Assembly: GCA_002431305.1 (NCBI GenBank)
Contig: DJEG01000097.1
Span: forward strand, 1-27,719
Source of the DNA: Ruminococcaceae bacterium UBA5904
GTDB taxonomy: Bacteria; Bacillota; Clostridia; Oscillospirales; Acutalibacteraceae
DNA length: 27,719 bases
Direction: 5' to 3'
Under the pieces are notes generated by a model that did no database searches, was not told the DNA's origin, and worked only from the letters and a program-made list of their open reading frames with translations. This document shows, piece by piece, positions 14,431-23,352 of this stretch (its first letter is position 1; each line of letters opens with the position of its first letter). Both the position numbers and the translations under genes were made by a program.

Positions 14431-14835
14431 TTATTTTTTAGGATTTACAATGTCTCTCCAGTCGAGGTCTCCTCTTTCGAGTCCTCTGACAAGCGACTCA
14501 GCCGTAGCGATATTCGTCGCAACGGGCACGTTGTGAACATCGCACAGTCTTAAAAGATTAGCCTCATTGGGCTCGTGGGGTTTTGCGTTAAGCGGGTCTC
14601 TGAAAAAGAGAAGCAAATCGATTTCGTTGCATGCGATTCTCGCGCCTATCTGCTGGTCACCGCCCTGCGTACCGCTCATGTATTTTTTGATTTCAAGTCC
14701 GGTAGCGTCGGCGACAATACGTCCCGTCGTTCCCGTAGCGCACAAATTATGATGGCTGAGTATTCCGCAGTAAGCGATACAGAACTGCGTCATAAGCTCC
14801 TTTTTGGAATCGTGGGCTATCAATGCGATATTCAT
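14431..14835 (-). CDS. mgsA: methylglyoxal synthase
   Basis: The chosen ATG at 14835 gives 134 aa starting [12 protein letters not shown], matching the family; six extra codons upstream have no ribosome site. The enzyme converts dihydroxyacetone phosphate to methylglyoxal and phosphate. Visible residues are the phosphate loop TGTTG (35-39), [10 protein letters not shown] with the catalytic Asp60, FFRDPL with Asp80, and His87 in KPHEPN. It is a small cytosolic enzyme, usually a hexamer. It follows minD by about 100 bases but has its own promoter and terminator. Position at the end of the mre/min block is typical of Clostridia. Confidence 0.97.
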   Translation of the reverse strand: MNIALIAHDSKKELMTQFCIAYCGILSHHNLCATGTTGRIVADATGLEIKKYMSGTQGGDQQIGARIACNEIDLLLFFRDPLNAKPHEPNEANLLRLCDVHNVPVATNIATAESLVRGLERGDLDWRDIVNPKK

Positions 14836-14904
14836 AAAAACACCATCTTTCATTCAGTATATAAATTATAATTTTAACATAAGTTTTTTCATATTCACAT
14901 GTGT

Positions 14905-14933
14905 ATTTTAACATACATTTTTGTATATTTCAA
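14905..14933 (-). promoter_or_regulatory. mgsA promoter
   Basis: On the minus strand TTGAAA, a 17-bp spacer and TAAAAT lie in the minD-mgsA gap. This supports separate transcription of mgsA. Confidence 0.65.
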
Positions 14934-14942
14934 CTGTTTATT

Positions 14943-15671
14943 TCATATGTTTAAGTCAAGCGGAACATTTTTCCCCTCGGCACGCATAGCTATACGCTTC
15001 GCCGCACGATAAACTTCGCTTTTCTTTTTAGGCATTTTACCCGTAACCGACATACATATAAGAGCCTTGTCCTCCGGAATAATTCCCAAAAGTCTGACAC
15101 CGGACGAATCGATAACGCCGTCGATATTCAAAAGCCTTGATTTCTTCGCTTCTTTTTTTAAAAATCTGTTTATGACAATACGCTGATTCGTTATATTAAC
15201 GCCGTATTCGGCGGCTTTTCCCGCCGCCTTCGCCGCGCCCTGAACGCTTACGGCATCGGGAGTAGCAACCATTATCGTCTTATCGCAGTTTTTAACAGCC
15301 CCGGCAAATCCGGATTCAAGCCCCGCCGGAGCATCGAGAATTATATGCTCGTATTTTTCACGAAGACCGGTTATTATGTCCGAAAGAGAGTCGAAATTTT
15401 TAACCTCCGAAGGGGAAGCGAGCAAATCGATATTTTCACCGCAGTGCATAACCGCGTCGTCAAGAGAGCACCTGCCCTCAGAAACGTCGTTCCAGCCGAA
15501 AACGGTATTCTCCCGCACTCCGAAAAGGATATCGAGCGCGTTAAGTCCCGCGTCCAAATCGATAAGAAGCGTTTTTCTGCCCATAGAGGCGAACGCTCCG
15601 CCGAGCAGCCACGAAAAAGTGGATTTCCCGACCCCTCCCTTGCCGGAAGCGACCGCTATAACGTCTGACAT
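14943..15671 (-). CDS. minD: MinD-like septum-site ATPase
   Basis: The 242-aa protein has the deviant Walker A GKGGVGKS (10-17), the LLIDLDAGLNALDILFG switch, and ILDAPAG as Walker B. This is the MinD/ParA family; position in the mre operon favours MinD. It is shorter than usual (about 265 aa), and the last residues (KNVPLDLNI) do not look like the basic amphipathic membrane-targeting helix of MinD, although RAAKRIAMRAEG just before could contribute. MinC and MinE genes, often next to it, are absent. GGAGGAAAG precedes the ATG. Function in division-site choice is inferred; an FlhG-like or other partitioning role is the alternative. Confidence 0.85.
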   Translation of the reverse strand: MSDVIAVASGKGGVGKSTFSWLLGGAFASMGRKTLLIDLDAGLNALDILFGVRENTVFGWNDVSEGRCSLDDAVMHCGENIDLLASPSEVKNFDSLSDIITGLREKYEHIILDAPAGLESGFAGAVKNCDKTIMVATPDAVSVQGAAKAAGKAAEYGVNITNQRIVINRFLKKEAKKSRLLNIDGVIDSSGVRLLGIIPEDKALICMSVTGKMPKKKSEVYRAAKRIAMRAEGKNVPLDLNI

Positions 15672-15699
15672 ATCTTTCCTCCATTATACAAACCGTAAC

Positions 15700-17808
15700 T
15701 TAATTAAGAATTGAATTAATCTGCTGTACTGCGGAAACCTGACTTCTCGAGGAGAAATAATACTCGAATATATCAGCCGCAACCTTTGCCGTAGCGGTAC
15801 CTGAGTTAACGTTTTCGACAACGACCGCTATTGCTATCTCCGGGTCCTCGTAAGGTCCGAAGCACATTATAAAACCGTTGTTTCCGTTTACAACGCTTCC
15901 GTTTACAATCTTTTTAATCTGAGTGGTACCGGTTTTTGCCGCCACCTTATACTGTAAGGGTGAAAACGCCGAGGCGCACGAACCGTAGTTTGCAACGTCG
16001 TACATACCCTCTTTGACAATATTAATCGTATTCTGAGAAACGCCTGTATTCTGAGCCACGGTTATGCCCGTTTCCGACACGGTATCCGAATAATCGTACG
16101 TAACGACGCTTTTTACGAAATGCGGAGTATATCGCGTACCGTTGTTTGCAATCGTCGCACAGTAGTTAACCATCTGCATAAGCGTAAACTGATTGTCAGA
16201 CTGACCGATAGCAGCCTGAATCGTATCGCCCGAATACCATTTCTGACCGATGGATTCTCTGTACGCCTTGCCCGCGAGAATACCCGAAGCCTCCGGCAGT
16301 TCTACGCCGGTTTTGCTTCCGAGTCCGAAACGGCGGGAATAATCGTTCATAATATCAATACCCATAAGGTCGGCAAGATTATAAAAGAAAATATTGCATG
16401 AAACCTCAAGCGCAGTAACAACATTTATATTTCCGTGAGAGCCCAAGCATCCGAATTCCTGTCCGTGATAATCGAACACTTTATTGCAGTAAAATTTCGA
16501 ATCCTTGGTTATTGTTCCGGATTCGAGTCCCGCGACAGCCATAACGGGCTTCATCGTAGAACCGGGCTCGTATGTACTCTGCAAAACTCTGTTCCACAGC
16601 GGGGACGCAGGATTTTTCGCGAGCTCGTCGTATTTGTCGTAATACTCTGAAAGATTATAAGTCGGATATGACGCGCTCGCAAGCACTTCACACGTATTTA
16701 CATTCAGAACAACGACCGCGCCCGCCGCTTCGAGTCCGGCTTCTGCGGTGAGTTCGAGAATTCTGTTTTCAAGAGCCGTCTGCGCCACGCTCTGCAATGT
16801 CGAATCTATTGTAGTAACGACGGTATTTCCCTGCACGGGCGGGATCGTATATTCCTCGGAAACGTTTGAATCCGTGTCTATCGATACGGTTTTTACGCCC
16901 TTCTGTCCTCTCAGATACTCCTCCATTACGCTCTCGATACCGAACTTTCCGATATCGTCATTGAGCGAATATGCGTTGACCTCTATTTTCTTTCTCTGCA
17001 CCGCGGTCAATGTATCGGACGAGAGAAGTTCCTCATTTTTCTTTTTTTCACTCTCGTACTCCGTGTCGTTAATAACTCCGACAATACCGAGAATATGAGA
17101 GGCAAGAGGCGTATTTCCGTACTCTCTGTACGTTACGACCTCTGATTTTACACCTGTGTAAAAGTCGCTGTTTTCGAGAATAATCGAAACGATTTCATTC
17201 GGAACATCCTCTGCGAAAACGAACGGATTGCTGACGGAATAGCCCGTGCGCCACATCTCATACAAAACGGACGCTATTTTCCGCGCGTCGGCAAGCTGAT
17301 AATCCGAAAGCGAATACATATCTATAAGCGCGTCCATACAGTTCTGCGCCGTAGCGTATCTGTTGAGATTGAGCATATTTTTATTTTTAAGCGCCTTAAT
17401 ATCGGCTTCCCTGTCCTCGGCAAAAACGAGACTGCCGTTGTCGTCGAATATTATAGGCAGATTGTCGTCCCATTCAAGAGAATTTGACTCAAATAATTTT
17501 ATAAGAGAATTAATAATATTATTGCGCTGTTCTTTATTAGACGATGACGGGAAAGACGAAGCGTCGAATATTATGCGGTTGCCCTGTCTGTTGGTAACGA
17601 GCGGTTTTCCGTTTCTGTCGAGAATTTCGCCTCTCGAAGCCTCGACTGCGACCTCGTACGTTCTGTATTTTTTGCCCGCGGCATACGAATCCTCGTCAAA
17701 AAACTGAACTCTTACGACAGCCGAAACAAAAATTATCGCCGCGCATATAAACAAAACGAACGTCACTCTCGCCCGTCTTATTATTTTTGTTTTATCCATA
17801 AGCGTCAC
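15700..17808 (-). CDS. mrdA: penicillin-binding protein 2, class B transpeptidase
   Basis: The 702-aa protein has one N-terminal membrane segment (residues 15-36) and the class B dimerisation region with RGEILDRNG (59-67). The transpeptidase domain shows STMK (417-420, catalytic Ser417), SCN (470-472) and KTGT (625-628). It cross-links peptidoglycan during elongation with MreBCD and RodA. The start is either the GTG at 17808, overlapping the mreD stop, or the ATG three codons later. It is fourth in the mreB-C-D-mrdA-minD operon. A rodA gene, its usual glycosyltransferase partner, is not beside it. Length is normal for Firmicute PBP2. Confidence 0.95.
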   Translation of the reverse strand: MTLMDKTKIIRRARVTFVLFICAAIIFVSAVVRVQFFDEDSYAAGKKYRTYEVAVEASRGEILDRNGKPLVTNRQGNRIIFDASSFPSSSNKEQRNNIINSLIKLFESNSLEWDDNLPIIFDDNGSLVFAEDREADIKALKNKNMLNLNRYATAQNCMDALIDMYSLSDYQLADARKIASVLYEMWRTGYSVSNPFVFAEDVPNEIVSIILENSDFYTGVKSEVVTYREYGNTPLASHILGIVGVINDTEYESEKKKNEELLSSDTLTAVQRKKIEVNAYSLNDDIGKFGIESVMEEYLRGQKGVKTVSIDTDSNVSEEYTIPPVQGNTVVTTIDSTLQSVAQTALENRILELTAEAGLEAAGAVVVLNVNTCEVLASASYPTYNLSEYYDKYDELAKNPASPLWNRVLQSTYEPGSTMKPVMAVAGLESGTITKDSKFYCNKVFDYHGQEFGCLGSHGNINVVTALEVSCNIFFYNLADLMGIDIMNDYSRRFGLGSKTGVELPEASGILAGKAYRESIGQKWYSGDTIQAAIGQSDNQFTLMQMVNYCATIANNGTRYTPHFVKSVVTYDYSDTVSETGITVAQNTGVSQNTINIVKEGMYDVANYGSCASAFSPLQYKVAAKTGTTQIKKIVNGSVVNGNNGFIMCFGPYEDPEIAIAVVVENVNSGTATAKVAADIFEYYFSSRSQVSAVQQINSILN

Positions 17809-18338
17809 CCGATAACGATATTTTCCTTATCCTTCAGATACTTCATACACAGTCCCGTTATAATATAAGTAACGGGCAGAATCAAAACGGTTAAACCAGC
17901 CGACGGCAGATACCGGCTTAAAAGCAGGGCGCATCCCCTGTCACCCACAGGTATCATAACGCGTATAAGCCACGCAAGCGTCTCATAAACAAGCGACGAA
18001 ACGGCGGTTATTATAAACGCGCTGACAAAATTTCGTTTCATTACGTAATGCGTAAGTACGCCCGCAATACATCCGGCAAACGCAAAAAACAGAGCGTTCA
18101 GCCCGTCGGGCGCAACAGACGAAACGTCTATGAACGCACCGCCGATAATGCCGTAAACAAGTCCGCACGTCTCTTTTTCGAAAACGCCGAGAGAAACGAC
18201 AAGCGGAATCATATATATAATTTTAAAGGAAAAGACTCCGCGGGCTCCGGCTCCATTTTCAATAAGCGCAGACAGCGCGACGAAAATCAGAAAAATCACA
18301 CGGCGCGCGTTTCTTTTTACGTTCTCCCTGTAAAACAT
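17805..18338 (-). CDS. mreD: rod-shape protein MreD
   Basis: The ATG at 18338 (MFYRENVKRNARR) has GGGAG eight bases upstream; the longer frame to 18380 would run into mreC without a ribosome site. That gives 177 aa with about five hydrophobic helices, among them VIFLIFVALSALI, IIYMIPLVVSLGVF, LFFAFAGCIAGVLTHY and LTVLILPVTYIITGL. The topology and the short length fit MreD, the membrane linker between MreC, PBP2 and the cytoplasmic MreB filament. Its end overlaps mrdA by four bases. Confidence 0.93.
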   Translation of the reverse strand: MFYRENVKRNARRVIFLIFVALSALIENGAGARGVFSFKIIYMIPLVVSLGVFEKETCGLVYGIIGGAFIDVSSVAPDGLNALFFAFAGCIAGVLTHYVMKRNFVSAFIITAVSSLVYETLAWLIRVMIPVGDRGCALLLSRYLPSAGLTVLILPVTYIITGLCMKYLKDKENIVIG

Positions 18339-18360
18339 AAATAAAATCTCCCGAAAAAAA

Positions 18361-19203
18361 TCAGCCGTTCTGTCCCTCAAAATCGGTTATTACGAATACG
18401 TCGGCGACCGTCTTAATATCGACGCCGGGTTCGATAACCGCATATGAGGAAACGTCGTTGTCCTCGTCTCGTATTTCGTCGACAGTTCCGACGATAAGGT
18501 CACGCGGAAAAATACCGCCCAAACCCGACGTGCACACAACTCCGCCCTTTGAAACCGCGGTTGTTCGCGTAAGACCGGACATTCTGCACAGTCCGTCGAA
18601 AGAGAGGCGGGAAGTCGTTGAAGAATAACCGCTCTCCCTCGTTTTAATCTCATAAACGCTTATATTGACGCTCGGGTCAAGTATCGTTTTAACGACGCTC
18701 GAGGTCGGGGAAACCTCCTTGACTATTCCGACAACGTAATTGCCGTATATTACGGGGTCGTTTACGCTTACGGAATCGGACGAGCCTTTGTCTATCATAA
18801 ACGTGTTGTAAACATCCGACGCGTCGCGCGAAATAACCGTTGCAGGGCAGAAAACATAATCGGGATTTGAATCCTTTACGCCGAGAAATTCCTCATACGA
18901 ATTAAGTTTCTGCTTTGTCCGCTCGTAATCAACGAGTTCTTCGTTTTTTTTATTAAGTTCATCGCTGAGTCTCGAAATTTCCTCTTTATATGTCGAGGAT
19001 GAGACGAAAGAGCCGAACGTGTTTCTCGTTTTTTCTCCGACGGCGGAAGACAGCTTTTGAAGAGGACTGAACACTATACCCGCGGCGGCGGTCAGCGGAG
19101 AAACCGAATCCGTAGTAACTGCCGCAAATACAATGCCGGCAAGAAGAGCCGCAAACACGCATATAAAAGCCTTAAATCTCCTGCTTTTAAAGAATCTGTC
19201 CAT
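18361..19203 (-). CDS. mreC: rod-shape protein MreC
   Basis: The 280-aa protein has a membrane anchor at about 11-29 (AFICVFAALLAGIVFAAV), a coiled coil at about 68-105 (EEISRLSDELNKKNEELVDYE) and then two beta barrels: ATVISRDASDVYNTFMIDKG and VVGIVKEVSPTSSVV in the first, GVVCTSGLGGIFPRDLIVG in the second. This is the MreC order. It forms the extracellular scaffold that activates PBP2. CGGAG lies seven bases before the ATG. It sits between mreB and mreD. Confidence 0.96.
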   Translation of the reverse strand: MDRFFKSRRFKAFICVFAALLAGIVFAAVTTDSVSPLTAAAGIVFSPLQKLSSAVGEKTRNTFGSFVSSSTYKEEISRLSDELNKKNEELVDYERTKQKLNSYEEFLGVKDSNPDYVFCPATVISRDASDVYNTFMIDKGSSDSVSVNDPVIYGNYVVGIVKEVSPTSSVVKTILDPSVNISVYEIKTRESGYSSTTSRLSFDGLCRMSGLTRTTAVSKGGVVCTSGLGGIFPRDLIVGTVDEIRDEDNDVSSYAVIEPGVDIKTVADVFVITDFEGQNG

Positions 19204-19218
19204 AGTAACTCCGAATTA

Positions 19219-20220
19219 TTATCTGTTAATATTAAGAACGCTGACCTCCAGGCATTTGCCTGCGCCTACAACGGTGCATTCGCGGGGATTGTCCGAAACA
19301 CGCACATCGATTTTTGTTCTGTCGCTGATAAGCTTGTCAAGTCCGCGAAGCAGAGCTCCGCCTCCGGTGAGAACTATTCCCCTGTCCATAATATCGGACG
19401 CAAGCTCGGGCGGAGTTTTTTCGAGCGTTTCGCATACGGTATCGGCAATCTGACCGACAGCGTCGGAAATTGCCGAACGAACCTCGTCGGACGTTATTTC
19501 CGTGTTTTTAGGAAGACCGTCGACAAGATTTCTTCCCTTTATGTCCATAGCGCCCTCGCCGTCGTACGGCACGGCAGAACCGATTTTTATTTTAAGCTCC
19601 TCGGCGGTTCTCTCGCCTATTAAAAGCTGATGTTTTTTCCTTATGTACGCAATTATTGCCTCGTCCATCGCGTCGCCGCCGACTCTTACGGAGTTTGAAG
19701 TAACGATATCACCGAGCGAAATAACAGCAACCTCGCTCGTACCTCCGCCGACGTTTACGACCATGCTTCCGACCGGCTCCGAAACGGGCAGCCCCGCGCC
19801 GATAGCCGAAGCCATAGGCTCCTCTATTATGCTGACGTATCTTGCACCCGCGCTTCTCGCCGCGTTATGAAAAGCTCTGCTCTCGACCTCGGTAAGCCCC
19901 GACGGAACAGTGAGAATTACTCTCGCACGGGTGAAAAGAGAACCGCTGACGACCTTTGCAATCAACGCTCTGAGCATGTCCGCGGTCATCTCATAATCGG
20001 CGATAACGCCGTCCTTAAGCGGTTTTTTCGCCGCAATGGAACCGGGTGTTCTGCCTATCATAACCTTAGCCTCGCCTCCGACTGCGACAACCTTGGGATT
20101 TTCCGATTTTATATCAACTGCGACAACCGACGGCTCGTTCATTATAATTCCCTTGCCCTTGACGTAAACGAGCGTATTGGCGGTGCCGAGATCTATGGCG
20201 ATATCACGCGCAAATAACAT
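19219..20220 (-). CDS. mreB: actin-like rod-shape protein MreB
   Basis: The ATG at 20220 (MLFARDIAIDLGTANTLVYV) gives 333 aa; AAAGGATG is seven bases upstream, so the six extra codons are dropped. Actin-fold motifs are the phosphate loop DLGTANTLVYVKGKG, VGGEAKVMIGRTPG, the second phosphate region VVNVGGGTSEVAV and the adenosine motif VLTGGGALLRGL. MreB filaments guide elongation synthesis under the membrane, and the N-terminal hydrophobic MLFA is consistent with membrane contact. It is first in the operon, with its own promoter, and divergent from proB. Confidence 0.97.
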   Translation of the reverse strand: MLFARDIAIDLGTANTLVYVKGKGIIMNEPSVVAVDIKSENPKVVAVGGEAKVMIGRTPGSIAAKKPLKDGVIADYEMTADMLRALIAKVVSGSLFTRARVILTVPSGLTEVESRAFHNAARSAGARYVSIIEEPMASAIGAGLPVSEPVGSMVVNVGGGTSEVAVISLGDIVTSNSVRVGGDAMDEAIIAYIRKKHQLLIGERTAEELKIKIGSAVPYDGEGAMDIKGRNLVDGLPKNTEITSDEVRSAISDAVGQIADTVCETLEKTPPELASDIMDRGIVLTGGGALLRGLDKLISDRTKIDVRVSDNPRECTVVGAGKCLEVSVLNINR

Positions 20221-20254
20221 GTATGTGCATCCTTTCACAACATTATTTCATTTT

Positions 20255-20283
20255 ATTATAACTTTTTATCCTCTTAAAAACAA
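20255..20283 (-). promoter_or_regulatory. mreB operon promoter
   Basis: On the minus strand TTGTTT, a 17-bp spacer and TATAAT are found, with the -10 box about 35 bases before the mreB start. Confidence 0.7.
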
Positions 20284-20337
20284 TAGAGTTTTGACAAAAA
20301 CTTATTATAAATTGTTTAAAAATAATTTTTATAAATA

Positions 20338-20366
20338 TTTACTTCACCTTTTTCTTATGCTACAAT
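20338..20366 (+). promoter_or_regulatory. proBA promoter
   Basis: TTTACT, a 17-bp spacer and TACAAT lie 33 bases before the proB ATG. GGAG at 20387 serves as the ribosome site. No T-box or proline-responsive structure is evident in the short leader. Confidence 0.55.
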
Positions 20367-20398
20367 ATATTTTAATTAAATATTTCGGAGAATAATAT

Positions 20399-21184
20399 AT
20401 GACTGACATAAAAAACGCAAAACGCATTGTATTCAAAGTCGGAACATCTACCCTCACATATAACACGGGTAAAATAAATATAAGACGCATGGCAAAGCTG
20501 GCAAGCGTACTTTCAGACCTCGAAAATCAGGGCAGGGAGGTTGTGCTCGTATCCTCGGGCGCTATCGCGGTAGGCGTGGGTAAGCTCGGACTTAAGGAAA
20601 AGCCCGCCGATACTCCGTCGAGACAGGCGGTCGCGTGCGTAGGTCAGTGCGAATTGATGTTCATGTACGACAAATTGTTCTCGGAGTATTCGCACACCGT
20701 CGGTCAGCTTCTTATAACAAAAAGCGACGTCGACAGCGGCGACAGACGGCAGAATCTCATTAACTCCTTCGACAGGATGCTGAACTACGGAGTTATCCCG
20801 ATTATAAACGAAAACGACTCCGTAGCCGTTGAGGAAATAGTCTACGGCGACAACGACAGCCTTTCAGCGATTGTAGCTAAGCTCATAGGTGCGGATCTGC
20901 TCGTTATTCTCTCGGATATCGACGGACTGTTCAGCGCAAATCCCATGACCGACGACGACGCCGTTTTAATCCCCGTTGTCAAAGAGATAACGGACGAAAC
21001 GTTCGCAATCGCGGGCGGAGCGGGAACAAAGCGCGGTACAGGCGGAATGGTTACAAAACTTCACGCCGCTCAGATAGCCGGGGACGCCGGAATCGAAACC
21101 GTTATAATGAACGGCTCGGATCCGACCGATATTTACAAACTTATCGACGGACATCAAATCGGCACAAGATTTACGAAAGGCTGA
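20399..21184 (+). CDS. proB: glutamate 5-kinase, short form without PUA
   Basis: The enzyme phosphorylates L-glutamate, the first step of proline synthesis. The 261 aa cover the amino-acid kinase fold: KVGTSTLTY, VLVSSGAIAVG, the glutamate-binding NENDSVAVEEIVYGDND loop, LVILSDIDGLF and GTGGMVTKLHAA. The C-terminal PUA domain of the E. coli and B. subtilis enzymes (about 367 aa) is absent; the frame ends cleanly with TGA, so this looks like a native short form. The next gene, proA, starts five bases downstream. Confidence 0.96.
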   Translation: MTDIKNAKRIVFKVGTSTLTYNTGKINIRRMAKLASVLSDLENQGREVVLVSSGAIAVGVGKLGLKEKPADTPSRQAVACVGQCELMFMYDKLFSEYSHTVGQLLITKSDVDSGDRRQNLINSFDRMLNYGVIPIINENDSVAVEEIVYGDNDSLSAIVAKLIGADLLVILSDIDGLFSANPMTDDDAVLIPVVKEITDETFAIAGGAGTKRGTGGMVTKLHAAQIAGDAGIETVIMNGSDPTDIYKLIDGHQIGTRFTKG

Positions 21185-21189
21185 TATTT

Positions 21190-22452
21190 ATGACCCAGAC
21201 TCAGATAAACGAGTATCTTAATAAAATAGGCTCAAATGCAAAAAAGGCTTCGGTTTCGGCTGCAAAAAAGAAAACCGGAGAAAAAGATCGGGCGCTTAAA
21301 AGAATATCGGAAAAACTTATTGAAAATACGGATATAATTCTGAAAGCCAATGCCCTGGATTTGCAAAAGGCAAAGGAAAACGGAATGAGCGAGGCTATGC
21401 TCGACCGTCTGGCGCTTACAAAGGAGCGTATTAATTCTATTGCGTCCTCCGTTCTCGAGGTAGTGAGCCTGCCCGACCCCGTCGGCAGGGTTTTATCGGG
21501 ATATACGAGCGGGAACGGAATGAAAATAGAGCAGATAAGCGTACCTCTCGGCGTTATCGCAATGATATATGAAGCCCGCCCCAACGTCACAGCCGACGCC
21601 GCCGTTCTCTGTCTCAAGTCGGGTAACGCGGTTATATTAAAGGGCGGTAAAGAGGCTTTTAATTCAAATAAAGCAATTGCCGGCTCCATGCGAGAAGCTC
21701 TTGAAGAAGCGGGATTTGACAAAAACGCGGTTCAGCTCATTGACAACAACGACCACGAGATAACAGCTTCGCTTATGAAGTTAAACGAGTTTGTCGACGT
21801 GCTCATTCCCAGAGGAAGCGCAAGACTTATTAAAGCAGTCGTCGAAAACGCAAGTGTTCCCGTTATCGAAACAGGCGCGGGCAACTGCCATATTTACGTT
21901 GATAAAACGGCGGATATAAACATGGCGGCGGACATTATTTTCAACGCAAAAACATCTCGTCCGTCCGTGTGCAACGCGTGCGAAAGTCTCGTTATTCACA
22001 AGGATATAATAAAAGAAGCCCTTCCCGTAATAAAGAAAAGACTTGACGAGAAAAACGTTATAATATACGGCGACAAAACGGCATGCTCCGCAACGGACGG
22101 CATTCTCCCCGCGTCCGAGGACGACTGGGGAAAAGAATATCTTGACTATAAAATCAGCGTAAAAACGGTAAACAATACGGACGAGGCTATAGCGCATATT
22201 GCAAAGTACTCAACCGGGCACAGCGAGTGCATTGTAACCGAGGATTACTCCGAGGCTGAAAAATTTTTAAATGAAGTAAACTCCGCCGCCGTTTACGTAA
22301 ATGCAAGCACGCGTTTTACCGACGGAGGACAGTTCGGTCTCGGCGCGGAGATAGGCATTTCGACTCAGAAACTCCACGCGAGAGGCCCGATAGGTCTTGA
22401 CAAGCTGACAACAAACAAATTCGTTATCAGAGGAAACGGACAAATCAGATGA
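21190..22452 (+). CDS. proA: gamma-glutamyl phosphate reductase
   Basis: The 420-aa NADPH-dependent enzyme reduces glutamyl phosphate to glutamate semialdehyde, the second step of proline synthesis. Motifs include the YEARPNVTADAAVLCLKSGN cofactor region, LIPRGS, ETGAGNCHIYVD, and the active-site cysteine Cys261 in RPSVCNACESL. The C-terminal EIGISTQKLHARGPIGL is characteristic. Length is standard. It is tightly linked to proB, and its stop lies in the ribosome site of the following gene, so all three are probably one operon. Confidence 0.97.
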   Translation: MTQTQINEYLNKIGSNAKKASVSAAKKKTGEKDRALKRISEKLIENTDIILKANALDLQKAKENGMSEAMLDRLALTKERINSIASSVLEVVSLPDPVGRVLSGYTSGNGMKIEQISVPLGVIAMIYEARPNVTADAAVLCLKSGNAVILKGGKEAFNSNKAIAGSMREALEEAGFDKNAVQLIDNNDHEITASLMKLNEFVDVLIPRGSARLIKAVVENASVPVIETGAGNCHIYVDKTADINMAADIIFNAKTSRPSVCNACESLVIHKDIIKEALPVIKKRLDEKNVIIYGDKTACSATDGILPASEDDWGKEYLDYKISVKTVNNTDEAIAHIAKYSTGHSECIVTEDYSEAEKFLNEVNSAAVYVNASTRFTDGGQFGLGAEIGISTQKLHARGPIGLDKLTTNKFVIRGNGQIR

Positions 22453-22462
22453 GGTGCGTATT

Positions 22463-23284
22463 TTGAGAGAACGTAGACCCAAAAGATTAAAAATAAAAAA
22501 AGAGGACATACCCGCCGAGTTAAAAAAAGAAAACGCGGAGGGTAAAGTCCGTACCGAAATTAGGTCATTAAAGTCGGAAAACGATTCGCCGAAATCAAAA
22601 CGAATCAGCAAAGGCTCCTTCGCCGCCGGAATTATAATTATAATTTTTGCGCTCGCGGGACTTGCGTTTTCCGTTTATTTCGCGGTCGGATTTATAAACG
22701 ATAAATTTATAAAAAAAGATTATTCGCAGTATAACGATTTTGTAATCCCCGTCGCCGCAATCGACCCGGAGACGTTCGACGATATTTCCGGCGCCGATAT
22801 GAACGACCTGTTAAACATCGCGCTGTGGTCACTCGTCGACAGTGACACGGCGCCCGACACGTATAAATACGACGACGGATATATGCTCATTCCCGACTCC
22901 GACGTTGAAACGGCTTTTACAAAGTTTTTCTCCGACGAAGTTAAACCCGAGCACAAAACGGTCGAGGGCTACGGATACGAATTCACGTACGACAAGACGA
23001 ATAAAGTCTATAAAATTCCGCTGACGGCTATTACTCCGATATACACTCCGAGCATAACTGAGGTAAAACAGGAGAGAAGCTCGGTTGTTATAACGGTCGG
23101 AATGATAAGCTACGACAGCTGGGAAACGGACGAAAACGGCAACATGATAACGCCCGGAGCGGACAAGTATTTAAAAATAACACTGCTCGAAAGAAGCGGA
23201 AATTATTATATATCGGCAATCCAGTCCGCATCGTCCACGCCCGATACGGTCAACGCACCATTGAACGAGGCATTTACAAAATAA
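22463..23284 (+). CDS. single-pass membrane protein of unknown function
   Basis: I choose a TTG at 22463: GAGGTG, which overlaps the proA stop, sits seven bases upstream. That gives 273 aa. Residues 1-50 are a very basic cytoplasmic stretch. Residues 53-76 are one membrane helix (FAAGIIIIIFALAGLAFSVY), and the remaining 195 residues would lie outside. The outer part is acidic and beta-rich, with TAITPIYTPSITEV and SSVVITVGMISYDSW; it may be a small NTF2-like or lipoprotein-like fold, but I do not recognise it. It shares the operon with proBA, though nothing in it suggests proline metabolism. A bidirectional terminator follows. Confidence 0.8.
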   Translation: MRERRPKRLKIKKEDIPAELKKENAEGKVRTEIRSLKSENDSPKSKRISKGSFAAGIIIIIFALAGLAFSVYFAVGFINDKFIKKDYSQYNDFVIPVAAIDPETFDDISGADMNDLLNIALWSLVDSDTAPDTYKYDDGYMLIPDSDVETAFTKFFSDEVKPEHKTVEGYGYEFTYDKTNKVYKIPLTAITPIYTPSITEVKQERSSVVITVGMISYDSWETDENGNMITPGADKYLKITLLERSGNYYISAIQSASSTPDTVNAPLNEAFTK

Positions 23285-23301
23285 AATTCAATACAAACAA
23301 A

Positions 23302-23332
23302 AAGGAAGTCCGGCTTTTGCACAGACTTCCTT
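23302..23332. terminator. bidirectional terminator
   Basis: AAGGAAGTC (23302-23310) pairs with GACTTCCTT (23324-23332), with T-rich flanks on both sides. It serves both the proBA operon and pduL, which converge here. Confidence 0.8.
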
Positions 23333-23352
23333 ATTTATTTTATTGATTCAAT

